A stretch of DNA of 64,000 bases from Clostridiales bacterium (GTDB taxonomy: Bacteria > Bacillota > Clostridia > Oscillospirales > Acutalibacteraceae). Below, piece after piece: positions 7,560 through 15,323 of this stretch. Position 1 is the stretch's first letter. Every line of letters starts with the position of its first letter. The DNA lies in NCBI GenBank assembly GCA_018364155.1, contig JAGZMM010000001.1:682001-746000 (forward strand). Direction: 5' to 3'. The notes under the pieces are model-generated. The model was not told the origin of the DNA and ran no database searches. It saw nothing but the letters and a program-made list of their open reading frames with translations. The translations under genes and the position numbers were made by a program.

Positions 7560-8294
7560 ATGAAACCTGCGTTTCGGATTCGCCTTTGTTTCCTCGTGCT
7601 GTGTCTCGTTCTGGCGGCTCTCTCGGGCTGCTCGGAGCAGCCGCTCGGGCAGGGCGACGACGCCTTTCGCCAGATGCAATCGGCCCAGTTTGCCCTTCCG
7701 GAAAAAGGCGAACAGATTGCGGTGGTTACCACAAGCCTAGGAGTCATCAAGATTCGGCTGTTCGGCGAAGAGGCTCCGGCAGCGGTGGAAAACTTCATTG
7801 GCCTCGCCAAATCGGGAGTTTACAACGGACAGAAGTTTTACCGGGTGATTCCCGATTCGCTGATTGTAAGCGGTGACGCCAAAGACGAAAACCAGAGCTT
7901 TTGGGGCAAAAAGATCGAACTGGAAACCTCTAAGGAGCTTCATCACTTCCGCGGGGCGCTGGGTTATTACCACGACGAAGAGGTACGGGGAAACTACAGC
8001 GAATTTTACATCATACAGGGCGACGAAGTAAGCGACGCGATGGTGGAGGAAATGAAGACGGCGGGCAGCCAAAAGTTTTCCGACGGGGTCATTTCCGACT
8101 ATCGGCGCATCGGCGGCTTCCCGGACATGGATTACAACTATACGGTGTTCGGCCAGGTATTCGAGGGGATCGAGGTGGTGGACGCCATTGCCGCTACCCG
8201 GCTGGTGGAAAATCCGCCTTACGACAACGAGTACACCCTCCCGGCAGAGAACATTTGGATTGAGTCCGTGGAAATCGTGGAATACGAGGGATAA
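7560..8294 (+). CDS. Cyclophilin-like lipoprotein with degraded active site
   Basis: A 244-residue third paralog with signal peptide and lipobox LSGC (Cys at about residue 23). The fold is recognisable (VVTTSLGVIKIRLF, VENFIGLAKSGVYNGQKFYRVI, YTVFGQVFEGIEVVDAIA). The catalytic blocks are changed, though: the FMIQGGD equivalent reads SLIVSGD, and the MANAGPNTNGSQFF equivalent reads GYYHDEEVRGNYSEFY. Arg of FYRVI remains but the conserved Phe, Gln and pocket Asn are gone. Isomerase activity is therefore doubtful; it may act as a binding protein. GGGAGG precedes the ATG at 7560. Confidence 0.85.
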   Translation: MKPAFRIRLCFLVLCLVLAALSGCSEQPLGQGDDAFRQMQSAQFALPEKGEQIAVVTTSLGVIKIRLFGEEAPAAVENFIGLAKSGVYNGQKFYRVIPDSLIVSGDAKDENQSFWGKKIELETSKELHHFRGALGYYHDEEVRGNYSEFYIIQGDEVSDAMVEEMKTAGSQKFSDGVISDYRRIGGFPDMDYNYTVFGQVFEGIEVVDAIAATRLVENPPYDNEYTLPAENIWIESVEIVEYEG

Positions 8295-8335
8295 TCGTTT
8301 CGGGATTGGCAAATGGATTTCTTTCCTGGAATGCC

Positions 8336-8371
8336 AAAAGCCCGCAAGATGGCATTGTCTTGCGGGCTTTT
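8336..8371 (+). terminator. Terminator of the cyclophilin operon
   Basis: A perfect 14-bp inverted repeat (AAAAGCCCGCAAGA and its complement) around an 8-nt loop, ending in TTTT and followed by a T-rich run. Confidence 0.9.
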
Positions 8372-8417
8372 CTTTGTTTTTTCTGCCTGGATTGGGAGCA
8401 GGCATTTGATAAAGAAA

Positions 8418-8441
8418 GGGCGGCGTCTTAAGACGCCGCCC
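8418..8441. terminator. Bidirectional terminator between convergent operons
   Basis: A perfect 24-nt palindrome with arms GGGCGGCGTCTT/AAGACGCCGCCC, T-rich on both sides. It most likely ends the minus-strand coaX-ECF operon, whose last gene stops at 8503. Confidence 0.85.
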
Positions 8442-8502
8442 TTTTCCCTATGCTTAAAACAAGTGGTATTTCTATTCGGCCCGGCGCTCTACGGGGGCCG
8501 TA

Positions 8503-9099
8503 TCAGGCGGCTTTTACCGCTTTGAGAATACGCACCACAATGGGACTCAATACAATGTTGACCCCCAGCTCTACCAGGAAATTGATCCCCAAGAGGCTGA
8601 AGATGATGTAATAAAGCACATCGGTTCCGCCGGCCCAACTGATCAATATCGGGCGGAAAAACAAAACCAAACCCAGGCAGAAAATCCCGGTGTTCACAAT
8701 GGGGCTTAACACAGCGGCCACTACCGTTCCTCCAATGGCGCTTTTTGGCGCAATCAGGCGATAGACAAGGCCCGCTACAAAGCCCGCGGCCACGCCCTTG
8801 ACCATACAGACCAAAATGCAAAGGAAAGGGTTGGCATTCCAGATCATCGCCCCGCCTGCGTCCGCACCGGTGATGCAGCAGATGAGCACGACCACACTGA
8901 ATACGCCGCCCAAATAAGCGCCCGCGCCTTTGCCGTAAACAGCAGCGCCGACTACAATGGGGACCAAAGTCAGGGTGATGGAAATGGGGCCTACTTTTAC
9001 AAAGGTTGCGACCAGCTGCAATACGATGATCACAGCGGTGAAAATGGCAAGGCCTACCATTCTCTGGGTTTTCGTCAGGGATGAGGTTGCGGTTGACAT
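8503..9099 (-). CDS. ECF transporter S component (possibly pantothenate)
   Basis: A 198-residue, very hydrophobic protein with about six membrane helices. It has the ECF S-component pattern: an N-terminal helix with small-residue spacing (RMVGLAIFTAVIIVLQLVA) for contact with the shared T component, then VGPISITLTLVPIVVGAAVYG. S components bind a vitamin and use a common EcfAAT energising module encoded elsewhere. Here it follows coaX in one operon, with AGGAGG before the ATG, so pantothenate (PanT-like) is the most economical substrate. That rests on context only; other vitamins are possible. Confidence 0.8.
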   Translation of the reverse strand: MSTATSSLTKTQRMVGLAIFTAVIIVLQLVATFVKVGPISITLTLVPIVVGAAVYGKGAGAYLGGVFSVVVLICCITGADAGGAMIWNANPFLCILVCMVKGVAAGFVAGLVYRLIAPKSAIGGTVVAAVLSPIVNTGIFCLGLVLFFRPILISWAGGTDVLYYIIFSLLGINFLVELGVNIVLSPIVVRILKAVKAA

Positions 9100-9184
9100 A
9101 GAAATTCCTCCTAGCTGCTGCTCCGGCAGGCGGATGCAGCGCCGAATTTATCCAAAACGCCGATTTTCGGCGCTGTTGGCGAGG

Positions 9185-9949
9185 TTACCGGTTGCGCTCA
9201 TACAGCAGGCGCAGGCCTTCTAAAATCAAATTGTCGCTGTGGATGATTTCCCGCTTGCAATAGGGAATCACCACGCCGGCGATGCCGCCGGTGGCCACTA
9301 CGGTGGCCTTCTCCCCGATCTCCTCCTCGATGCGTTCACAGATACCGTCGATCATGGCGGCGGTGCCGTAGACGGAGCCGGACTTCATGGAGTCGATGGA
9401 GTTTTTCCCGATCACATGGGGCGGCGCCTCCAAACTGACCTGAGGCAGTTGAGCGGTGCGGGAGGTCAGGGCGTTATAGGAAATGTATACCCCCGGAATG
9501 ATGATGCCGCCTAAGAAGGAGGTGTCCCTCGCGACCACCGAAATGGTAGTGGCGGTGCCAAGGTCAAAAAGGATGCAGGGGCAGGGAAACTTGGAAATGG
9601 CCCCCACCGCGCCCGCCACCAGGTCCGCACCCAGCTGGGCGGGGTTGTCGATGCGGATGTTAAGCCCGGTCTTCAAACCCGGACCCACAAGAAGCGGCGT
9701 TTTGCCCACCAGCTTCTCCACCGCCCTGGCGATGACCGAGGTCAGCGCCGGAACCACTGAACAGATGATAGCCCCTTCAAACTGGGCGGGCGAAAAGCCG
9801 TACAGGTCAATAATGTCCCGCAGCTCGATGGCGTATTGGTCTTCCATGCGAAAGCGATTGGTCTCCATGCGGGATTCAAACTGTAAGGTTTCCCCCTGGT
9901 AGGCACCCAAGGTGATGTTGGTGTTGCCGATATCAATGGTTAACAGCAT
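9185..9949 (-). CDS. coaX: Type III pantothenate kinase
   Basis: A 254-residue ASKHA-fold kinase that phosphorylates pantothenate in the first step of coenzyme A synthesis. Visible motifs are the phosphate loop MLLTIDIGNTNITLG (residues 1-15), the pantothenate-binding G-x-D-x-x segment GADLVAGAVGA, the second phosphate motif FDLGTATTISVV, and GVYISYNALTSRTAQLP. Type III enzymes are not inhibited by CoA and need a monovalent cation. The start is set at 9949, because the ATG there begins the family's canonical sequence and has GGAGG 7 nt upstream; the frame runs ten codons further. The ECF S-component gene follows after 85 nt. Confidence 0.95.
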   Translation of the reverse strand: MLLTIDIGNTNITLGAYQGETLQFESRMETNRFRMEDQYAIELRDIIDLYGFSPAQFEGAIICSVVPALTSVIARAVEKLVGKTPLLVGPGLKTGLNIRIDNPAQLGADLVAGAVGAISKFPCPCILFDLGTATTISVVARDTSFLGGIIIPGVYISYNALTSRTAQLPQVSLEAPPHVIGKNSIDSMKSGSVYGTAAMIDGICERIEEEIGEKATVVATGGIAGVVIPYCKREIIHSDNLILEGLRLLYERNR

Positions 9950-9984
9950 GGACGTTCCTCCGCTTCCTATGGTTCTCATTTTAT

Positions 9985-9999
9985 GGGTATAGTATACCC
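9985..9999. repeat. Palindrome over the coaX start point
   Basis: GGGTATAGTATACCC, perfect 7-bp arms around one base. It contains the -10 of the coaX promoter. The minus-strand 11-mer ATACTATACCC within it recurs on the plus strand at 10109-10119, upstream of the divergent DUF1858 gene. Confidence 0.5.
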
Positions 10000-10019
10000 G
10001 TTTCCTCTTCTTTTGACAA
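9991..10019 (-). promoter_or_regulatory. Promoter of coaX
   Basis: On the minus strand TTGTCA (10019-10014) and TATACT (9996-9991) are spaced by 17 nt, giving a leader of roughly 35 nt. Confidence 0.75.
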
Positions 10020-10125
10020 GAGTGGGAAGGGCAAAAACTTTCACAAGGTTGGCGGTCTTTGGAAGGGATTTTTCGATATCTTGCGTTTTAGAAAAACTGC
10101 GCAAAAAAATACTATACCCGCGGTA

Positions 10126-10154
10126 TTGCATTGCGCGACCAAGGGAATTATAAT
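10126..10154 (+). promoter_or_regulatory. Promoter of the DUF1858 gene
   Basis: TATAAT at 10149-10154 with TTGCAT 17 nt upstream. The -35 is poor. An ATACC-CGC-GGTAT partial palindrome lies directly before it (10114-10126). Confidence 0.55.
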
Positions 10155-10227
10155 ACGGGTAACAAGAAGGCCGCTTTCTTTTTTGGGAAAGCGAATGATT
10201 ATTCTATTCGAAATTGGAGGAATCAAA

Positions 10228-10431
10228 ATGGCACAGATTACCAAAGACACCGTAATCGGCGATATCCTGGATATGGACGAGAGCACGGCTCCTTTCTTCC
10301 TGGAGATGGGGATGCACTGCCTGGGCTGCCCGGCTTCCAGAGGGGAATCGGTGGAGGAAGCCTGCCAGGTCCACGGGGTGGACGCGGACGAGCTGGTCAA
10401 GAAGATCAACGCCCATCTGGCAGGCAAATAA
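10228..10431 (+). CDS. DUF1858 domain protein (redox-disulfide type)
   Basis: A 67-residue protein consisting of one DUF1858 domain: MAQITKDTVIGDILDMDEST at the start, then MHCLGCPAS with the CxxC pair (about residues 31-34) and SVEEACQVHGVDADELVKKIN. Proteins of this type often accompany hybrid cluster proteins and are thought to work as small thiol-disulfide partners. No hybrid cluster gene is present in this window, so its partner is elsewhere. TTGGAGG lies 7 nt before the ATG at 10228. It is a single-gene unit with its own terminator. Confidence 0.88.
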   Translation: MAQITKDTVIGDILDMDESTAPFFLEMGMHCLGCPASRGESVEEACQVHGVDADELVKKINAHLAGK

Positions 10432-10460
10432 CGAAACGTCTTTTCTCAAATATGTTTTTT

Positions 10461-10484
10461 CCGCCCGGCCGTTTTGCCGGGCGG
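10461..10484 (+). terminator. Terminator after the DUF1858 gene
   Basis: CCGCCCGGC and GCCGGGCGG arms around CGTTTT, followed by a short T-rich tract. Confidence 0.75.
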
Positions 10485-10539
10485 TGTTTCTGTCCGGCAC
10501 CGTTCAACCATTTTACATATGCATGGAGGATTTTTGCTC

Positions 10540-11796
10540 ATGGACCTTCGTCCGCTTCTTCGCCGGTTTTCCGGCTTTTCCCTGTTCGGAGCCCTGAAAG
10601 GCTCCAAGGATTTCAAGCGCTTCGCCGCTGTTCACATCAGCTTTCTGTTCTTCACTACCCTTTCCTCCGTTTTCATCAACACTTTCTTTATGAAGAACAC
10701 CGGCGATATGCGTGCCAGCATTCTCTTTAACCTTTTCAACATTCTCACTGCCATGGTCTTTATGAACATCGCCGCTCCCATTTGCAGCAAAACCTCCCCC
10801 CGCACCGTAGTTATTCTGGGCGTCATCGCTTACAACCTGGAATATGCGTTTGTGCTGTTTATGGGAGATGCCAGCAGCAACTATGTGGTTCTGGTGGGCC
10901 TGCTCAACGGCTTAGGCGGCGTATTTTACTGGCTGGGGTATTATAACCTACTCACCGACACCACCAAGGACGCAAACCGGGACCAGGCGCTGTCGGTGTT
11001 TGGCATTGTGCTGGCCGTCATCAACCTGGTGGTGCCTATGACCTCGGGTTTCCTCATTTCCTCCCTGCCTGGAAATGTGGGATACTTTGTCATCTTCGGT
11101 ATTTCCTTCGGCGTCTCCATTCTGACGATGATCTGCACCTTCTTTGTCAAAGCGCCCCCGTCGCGCAACAAAGCGTTTCACTATCTGACGGCCATCAAGC
11201 TAGTCGTCAGGGAAAAGCGGCTTTCCCTGCCCATTGCAGTTAAATTCTGCCGGGGGCTGCGGGAGGGAATTTTTACTTATATTATCCCGGTGTTTCTGTT
11301 TTACATGCAGCCCAGCGAAGCGCTGGTGGGGTTTTCCACCTTCCTGACCGGCGTCGGATCGGTGGTCGCTTTTGTGGTCATCGGCCGCTTCATGCACCCG
11401 CAAAACCGCATCCGCCTGCTGGTGCTGGCCACCACGATTATGGTGGGCTTCTCGGTGATTCTGTTGCTGGCCACCAACCTGTACGTAGTGCTTGCCTATA
11501 ACCTGATCAATGCGTTTCTGGTTCAGTTCATGATTACGCCCACCACCAGCATCTTCATCGCGTCGGTGGAGCAAGTACCACAAGCGTATGACAAACGCCA
11601 GGAAATCTTCGCCATTAAGGACATTATCCTAAACGGCGGACGGGCCATTGGCATTCTGATTTCCCTGATGCTGCCGGTGGATCTGACCTTGTATGCAGTA
11701 GCGGTTTTGGTGATGACGGCGGCCCAGTACGGCACTGCGTTTTTGGGCCATGTGGCCGTTAAGCTGCTGCGCAAGCCAAAGGAGGAAGCAGCATGA
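10540..11796 (+). CDS. Major facilitator superfamily transporter
   Basis: A 418-residue polytopic membrane protein with about twelve hydrophobic helices in two halves, separated by a charged loop near the middle (KAPPSRNKAFHYLTAIKLVVREKRLS). The N-terminal 40 residues are cytoplasmic and basic. No diagnostic substrate motif was recognised. The chosen ATG at 10540 has GGAGG 10 nt upstream. It overlaps trmK by 4 nt, and trmK overlaps the Nif3-like gene by 4 nt, so the three are cotranslated even though the transporter has no obvious functional link with them. Confidence 0.82.
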   Translation: MDLRPLLRRFSGFSLFGALKGSKDFKRFAAVHISFLFFTTLSSVFINTFFMKNTGDMRASILFNLFNILTAMVFMNIAAPICSKTSPRTVVILGVIAYNLEYAFVLFMGDASSNYVVLVGLLNGLGGVFYWLGYYNLLTDTTKDANRDQALSVFGIVLAVINLVVPMTSGFLISSLPGNVGYFVIFGISFGVSILTMICTFFVKAPPSRNKAFHYLTAIKLVVREKRLSLPIAVKFCRGLREGIFTYIIPVFLFYMQPSEALVGFSTFLTGVGSVVAFVVIGRFMHPQNRIRLLVLATTIMVGFSVILLLATNLYVVLAYNLINAFLVQFMITPTTSIFIASVEQVPQAYDKRQEIFAIKDIILNGGRAIGILISLMLPVDLTLYAVAVLVMTAAQYGTAFLGHVAVKLLRKPKEEAA

Positions 11797-12503
11797 GAGA
11801 GCTCCCCTTCTCCTTGGGTCCCAGGTTACGTCAGTGTGCCGCATTCGTCCGCACGGGCAGCCGCATGGCTGACATCGGCACCGACCACGGGTATCTGCCG
11901 GTGTGGCTAACGCGCCGCCAAATTTGTCCCCACGCCATCGCGGCGGACATAAACGCCGGTCCCCTGGCCCGGGCCCGGGAAACGGCGGACACCTATCGGG
12001 CGGCAGACCTGGTGGAGCTGCGCCTGTCCGACGGTCTCGCCGCCCTAAAGCGGGACGAGGTGGACGACATTGTGATCGCTGGGATGGGCGGGGAACTGAT
12101 TGCCGCCATCCTCGGGCGGGCTCCTTGGATACGAGAGGATACGCTGCGCTTCATTTTGCAGCCCATGAGCCATCCGGAAAAGCTGCGCGCTTTTTTGTAC
12201 GAACATGGGTTTGCGCTCTTGCAGGAGGAAACGGTGTTGGACAGTGGACGGCTTTACACGGTGATGCTGTCGGCCTTCACCGGGCATGTCCTCTCCCCTA
12301 CCCTGGAAGAATGCTATCTGGGGCGGCTGGGGGAAAGCACCTCTCCCTACACCCCTGCTTATCTCACCCGCCAGGCAGCGCTGCTCGTCAAACGCAAGGC
12401 CGGCCTTTCTCCTGAGGAAGGCGAGCACATCGACCATGTTATCCGCACGCTGAGGGAAAAGGCTGCTGTCTTGGAGTTACAACAAAAGGAGGCATCTCTA
12501 TGA
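11793..12503 (+). CDS. trmK: tRNA (adenine(22)-N1)-methyltransferase TrmK
   Basis: A 236-residue SAM-dependent methylase of the TrmK/YqfN family, which makes m1A22 in tRNA. The SAM-binding motif is MADIGTDHGYLPVWL (about residues 25-39), followed by AADINAGPLARA and the family-specific DDIVIAGMGGELI and ILQPMSHPEKLR. The order trmK-Nif3 is conserved in Bacillus (yqfN-yqfO). It overlaps its neighbours by 4 nt on each side, a tightly coupled arrangement. Confidence 0.92.
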   Translation: MRELPFSLGPRLRQCAAFVRTGSRMADIGTDHGYLPVWLTRRQICPHAIAADINAGPLARARETADTYRAADLVELRLSDGLAALKRDEVDDIVIAGMGGELIAAILGRAPWIREDTLRFILQPMSHPEKLRAFLYEHGFALLQEETVLDSGRLYTVMLSAFTGHVLSPTLEECYLGRLGESTSPYTPAYLTRQAALLVKRKAGLSPEEGEHIDHVIRTLREKAAVLELQQKEASL

Positions 12504-13600
12504 CGACCATTCGCGCGGTTTTTGAAGCCATAGACGAATTCGCGCCCTTTTCCCATCAGGAAAGCTGGGACAACAGCGGACTTTTGGTGGGTGACCCACA
12601 CACCCAGGTCACCAAAGCGGTGGTAACGCTGGACATCACCAAGGCCGTGGTAAAAGAAGCGAAAGACGAAGGCGCCCAGCTCATCGTCAGCCATCACCCG
12701 GTGCTGTTTCATCCGGCCAAAACCTTTTTGTCGGACAGCGTTCCCTATCAGCTGGCCGCGGCAGGAATCGGCGCCATCTGCGCCCATACCAGTTTGGACT
12801 TAGCGGCGGGAGGCGTCAACTGCTGCCTGGCCAACCGGCTGGGACTAACCGACCAAAGGCCCTTTTTGCGGGAAAATACCCGGTTTTATAGGAAACTAGT
12901 CGTATTTTGTCCTCACGAATATACCAATCGTATTCATTCTGCTATGAAAGAGGCGGGAGCCGGCACCTTAGGTGACTACGCCGGCTGTGCCTTTGTCTCT
13001 CCTGGAGAGGGCCGGTTTTTACCTCTGGACGAAGCAAAGCCCTTTTTGGGGAAACCGGGCGAATGGGAGTACGCAAAAGAGGACCGGCTGGAAATGATCT
13101 GCCCGCCCTCCAAGGTAGAGGCGGTGCTCAGCGCGATGCGAAAGGCGCACCCGTATGAGGAACCGGCTTTTGACGTTTTCGAAACAACCGCTTTGGCGGA
13201 TTCGGATTCGTTGGGTCTCATCGGGTGCTTGGACTCAGAACAGCAACCGGAGGAATTCGCAGGCTACGTGGGCGAATGCCTGCGCTGCGGCGGTCTGCGG
13301 TATGTGCCGGGACAAAGGCCGGTCAAACGGGTAGCGGTACTTGGCGGCGCAGGTGGAGATACCGTCACAAAAGCCGTTGCTCTAGGTGTCGATGCGCTGG
13401 TGACGGGGGAGGCAAAACACCATCAGCTTCTGGAAGCGATGGAGGCGGGTCTGACTCTGGTGGACGCAGGGCACTTTTCCACGGAGGACGTGGTGGTGGA
13501 ACCGTTGTGCAGCCGCCTGGCCGCTCGATTTCCCCAGGTGACCTTTCACAAGTCGGCAGTGTTTGAGGATCCGGCCCGGTACTGGGTTTCCTCGCGGTAA
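12500..13600 (+). CDS. Nif3-like dinuclear metal centre protein
   Basis: A 366-residue member of the NIF3/YqfO family, often labelled GTP cyclohydrolase 1 type 2. The two halves of the Nif3 fold carry metal-binding residues: QESWDNSGLLVG, IVSHHPVLFHP and CAHTSLDLA in the N-terminal part, and GEAKHHQLLEA and DAGHFSTE in the C-terminal part. An inserted PII-like domain (about residues 130-235, ending HPYEEPAFDV) is typical of the long bacterial form. The function of the family is not settled. It is the last gene of the MFS-trmK-Nif3 operon and is followed by a terminator. Confidence 0.9.
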   Translation: MTTIRAVFEAIDEFAPFSHQESWDNSGLLVGDPHTQVTKAVVTLDITKAVVKEAKDEGAQLIVSHHPVLFHPAKTFLSDSVPYQLAAAGIGAICAHTSLDLAAGGVNCCLANRLGLTDQRPFLRENTRFYRKLVVFCPHEYTNRIHSAMKEAGAGTLGDYAGCAFVSPGEGRFLPLDEAKPFLGKPGEWEYAKEDRLEMICPPSKVEAVLSAMRKAHPYEEPAFDVFETTALADSDSLGLIGCLDSEQQPEEFAGYVGECLRCGGLRYVPGQRPVKRVAVLGGAGGDTVTKAVALGVDALVTGEAKHHQLLEAMEAGLTLVDAGHFSTEDVVVEPLCSRLAARFPQVTFHKSAVFEDPARYWVSSR

Positions 13601-13644
13601 AGCGGAGAACGGCGGGCTTTTGTTTCGACTGTCATCTGCAAAAC

Positions 13645-13693
13645 AAAAAGGCCCCGGCGGGAAAGCCAATGGATTTCCCGCCGGGGCCTTTTT
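13645..13693 (+). terminator. Terminator after the Nif3-like gene
   Basis: A perfect 20-bp inverted repeat (arms 13645-13664 and 13674-13693) with a GGCCCCGGCGGG core and five T at the end. It can also act on the minus strand. The following 174 nt, up to the glycosyltransferase stop, show nothing recognisable apart from a short palindrome GCATATGC. Confidence 0.92.
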
Positions 13694-13867
13694 CCATTCG
13701 AGCGGATAAAAAGAACAAAGTGGCCGCCTACCATAGCGTGCATCTGCATATGCAGGCTTCTTTTCTCCAGACAAGCGGACCTCACGCAGCAGAGAACGGA
13801 TTGCCCTTCTTCGTGGAATACGCAATGACGGAAGGGCCAAAAATCGAACTGCATTACAGCAACAGGA

Positions 13868-15043
13868 TTACACCGGGATTCCTGTAACTCTGGAATAGAC
13901 GCCCAGCATGTAGTTGGCCAGGTCCTTCGCGCCCTTATCCTTGACGCTTTCGCGCACCTGCGCGCGCATCTCCCGCTTTTCCTCTAAGGACATACCCGCC
14001 AGTTTACGGACAATCTCGGCCATCTGCTCTGGATTTCGATAAGTAAAGCCGTTGACCCCTTCCTGGACCTGACCGGCATTGAGCGGGTCAAACCGCAGCA
14101 CCGCAGGCAGGCCGGAGGCCATCCCTTCGAGCATGGAAATGGACATCATCTCGGTGATGGAGGCGGTGATAAAAAAGTCACACGCCATGAAATAGGGCGG
14201 AATTTGTTCATGCGGGATGCTTCCGGTAAAGGTCACCTGCTCCCCGATGCCCAGGTCTTTTGCCTGCTTTTTAAGAGGCTCCTGCTCCGGTCCATCCCCG
14301 ATGATGACCAGGCGAAGCGTCTTTTCTTCTTTGAAATAATCCGCCCAGTAATCAAGAAGCAGATGCACGCTTTTCTCCCGCCCTAACCGGCCCACGAAAA
14401 CACCCGCCGTGGCCTCTTTTGGGATTGCGAGCTGCTCGCGGATGCCTGCAATCTGCTCAGGCGAAAACCGATCCGGATCAAACTCTTCATAATCAATGCT
14501 GTTGGGGATGATCTCCACCGGCTTTTTCACATGACATTTCTCTAAAAATTCCTTGGCCTTGGCGGAAGGACTGGTAATGGCGTCCGCCTGCTTGGCGAGA
14601 ATGTGGGCGTACCGGTGGGACACGGAGCGCATGGCCGGTACGAACAGATCGGGCGCAATGTAGAAAATATACTCGTCATACATGGTGTGCAGCGTGTACA
14701 CCAATGGCTTTTTCAGACGCTTGGCGGCGTAGGCCGCAAAAATTCCCATGCTGAATTCCTGGTGCATATGCAGCACGTCCGGACGAAACGCCTTCAAATA
14801 CTTCATACGCACCCGGCTATACAGGCTTGAAACACTGTATCCGTACAGTTCCTTCTTCTTAAAGCTGTGAGCTGGGCAGTGGAGAACCCCGTCCTTGAGA
14901 TAATGCTTCTTGGCCTTGGGATCGGTGGTCACAATCATCACCTGGTGCCCCAACGCCGTCAGCCCGTCTTTGAGCACTTTTACGTGGGTGACCACGCCGT
15001 TGATATACGGCAGATAGGTCTCGGCAAACAATGCAATTCTCAT
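13868..15043 (-). CDS. Glycosyltransferase family 4 (diacylglycerol glucosyltransferase-like)
   Basis: A 391-residue GT-B enzyme. The N-terminal half starts MRIALFAETYLPYINGVVTHV, with the Gly-rich acceptor loop; the C-terminal half has FVGRLGREKSVHLLL, IIGDGPE and the EX7E nucleotide-sugar motif in TEMMSISMLEGMASG. The N-terminal pattern is that of 1,2-diacylglycerol 3-alpha-glucosyltransferases and related lipid-modifying GT4 enzymes, so a membrane glycolipid product is likely; the sugar donor cannot be told. No signal or membrane helix, so it is probably peripheral. GGGAGG precedes the ATG. Confidence 0.87.
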   Translation of the reverse strand: MRIALFAETYLPYINGVVTHVKVLKDGLTALGHQVMIVTTDPKAKKHYLKDGVLHCPAHSFKKKELYGYSVSSLYSRVRMKYLKAFRPDVLHMHQEFSMGIFAAYAAKRLKKPLVYTLHTMYDEYIFYIAPDLFVPAMRSVSHRYAHILAKQADAITSPSAKAKEFLEKCHVKKPVEIIPNSIDYEEFDPDRFSPEQIAGIREQLAIPKEATAGVFVGRLGREKSVHLLLDYWADYFKEEKTLRLVIIGDGPEQEPLKKQAKDLGIGEQVTFTGSIPHEQIPPYFMACDFFITASITEMMSISMLEGMASGLPAVLRFDPLNAGQVQEGVNGFTYRNPEQMAEIVRKLAGMSLEEKREMRAQVRESVKDKGAKDLANYMLGVYSRVTGIPV

Positions 15044-15177
15044 AGTTCCTCCCTATTCCGCGTTTTTAGGCGCCGGCAAAACGAAAACATAAGCGTTCCC
15101 CGGTCTTTCCTTTTGACGCCCGATCTGATCCAGTCCCTGCGAACTGGTTGCAGCGTTTGTTTCACTTTGTATGTTTT

Positions 15178-15205
15178 ATTGTACCATAGTTTACCGCGCA
15201 TTCAA
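15178..15205 (-). promoter_or_regulatory. Probable promoter of the glycosyltransferase
   Basis: On the minus strand TTGAAT (15205-15200) and TACAAT (15183-15178) have 16-nt spacing, giving a leader of about 125 nt that includes a small CCAGT/ACTGG hairpin. Confidence 0.5.
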
Positions 15206-15252
15206 AGAAAAACTTGTCTTTTCCCTCCGCTTCGCCGAATTTTCACGAACTA

Positions 15253-15281
15253 TTGGCAGAACCGAAAGAATGCGGTATAAT
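15253..15281 (+). promoter_or_regulatory. Promoter of hprK
   Basis: TTGGCA and TATAAT with 17-nt spacing, 42 nt before the hprK start. Confidence 0.8.
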
Positions 15282-15323
15282 AGGCTTATCCCTATAAACC
15301 AAATGGAAAAGAGGATGATGCAT

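Noticed and set aside
13546..13854. 102-codon minus-strand frame after the glycosyltransferase
   Set aside because: It runs through the strong terminator at 13645-13693 and has no ribosome site or homology I recognise.
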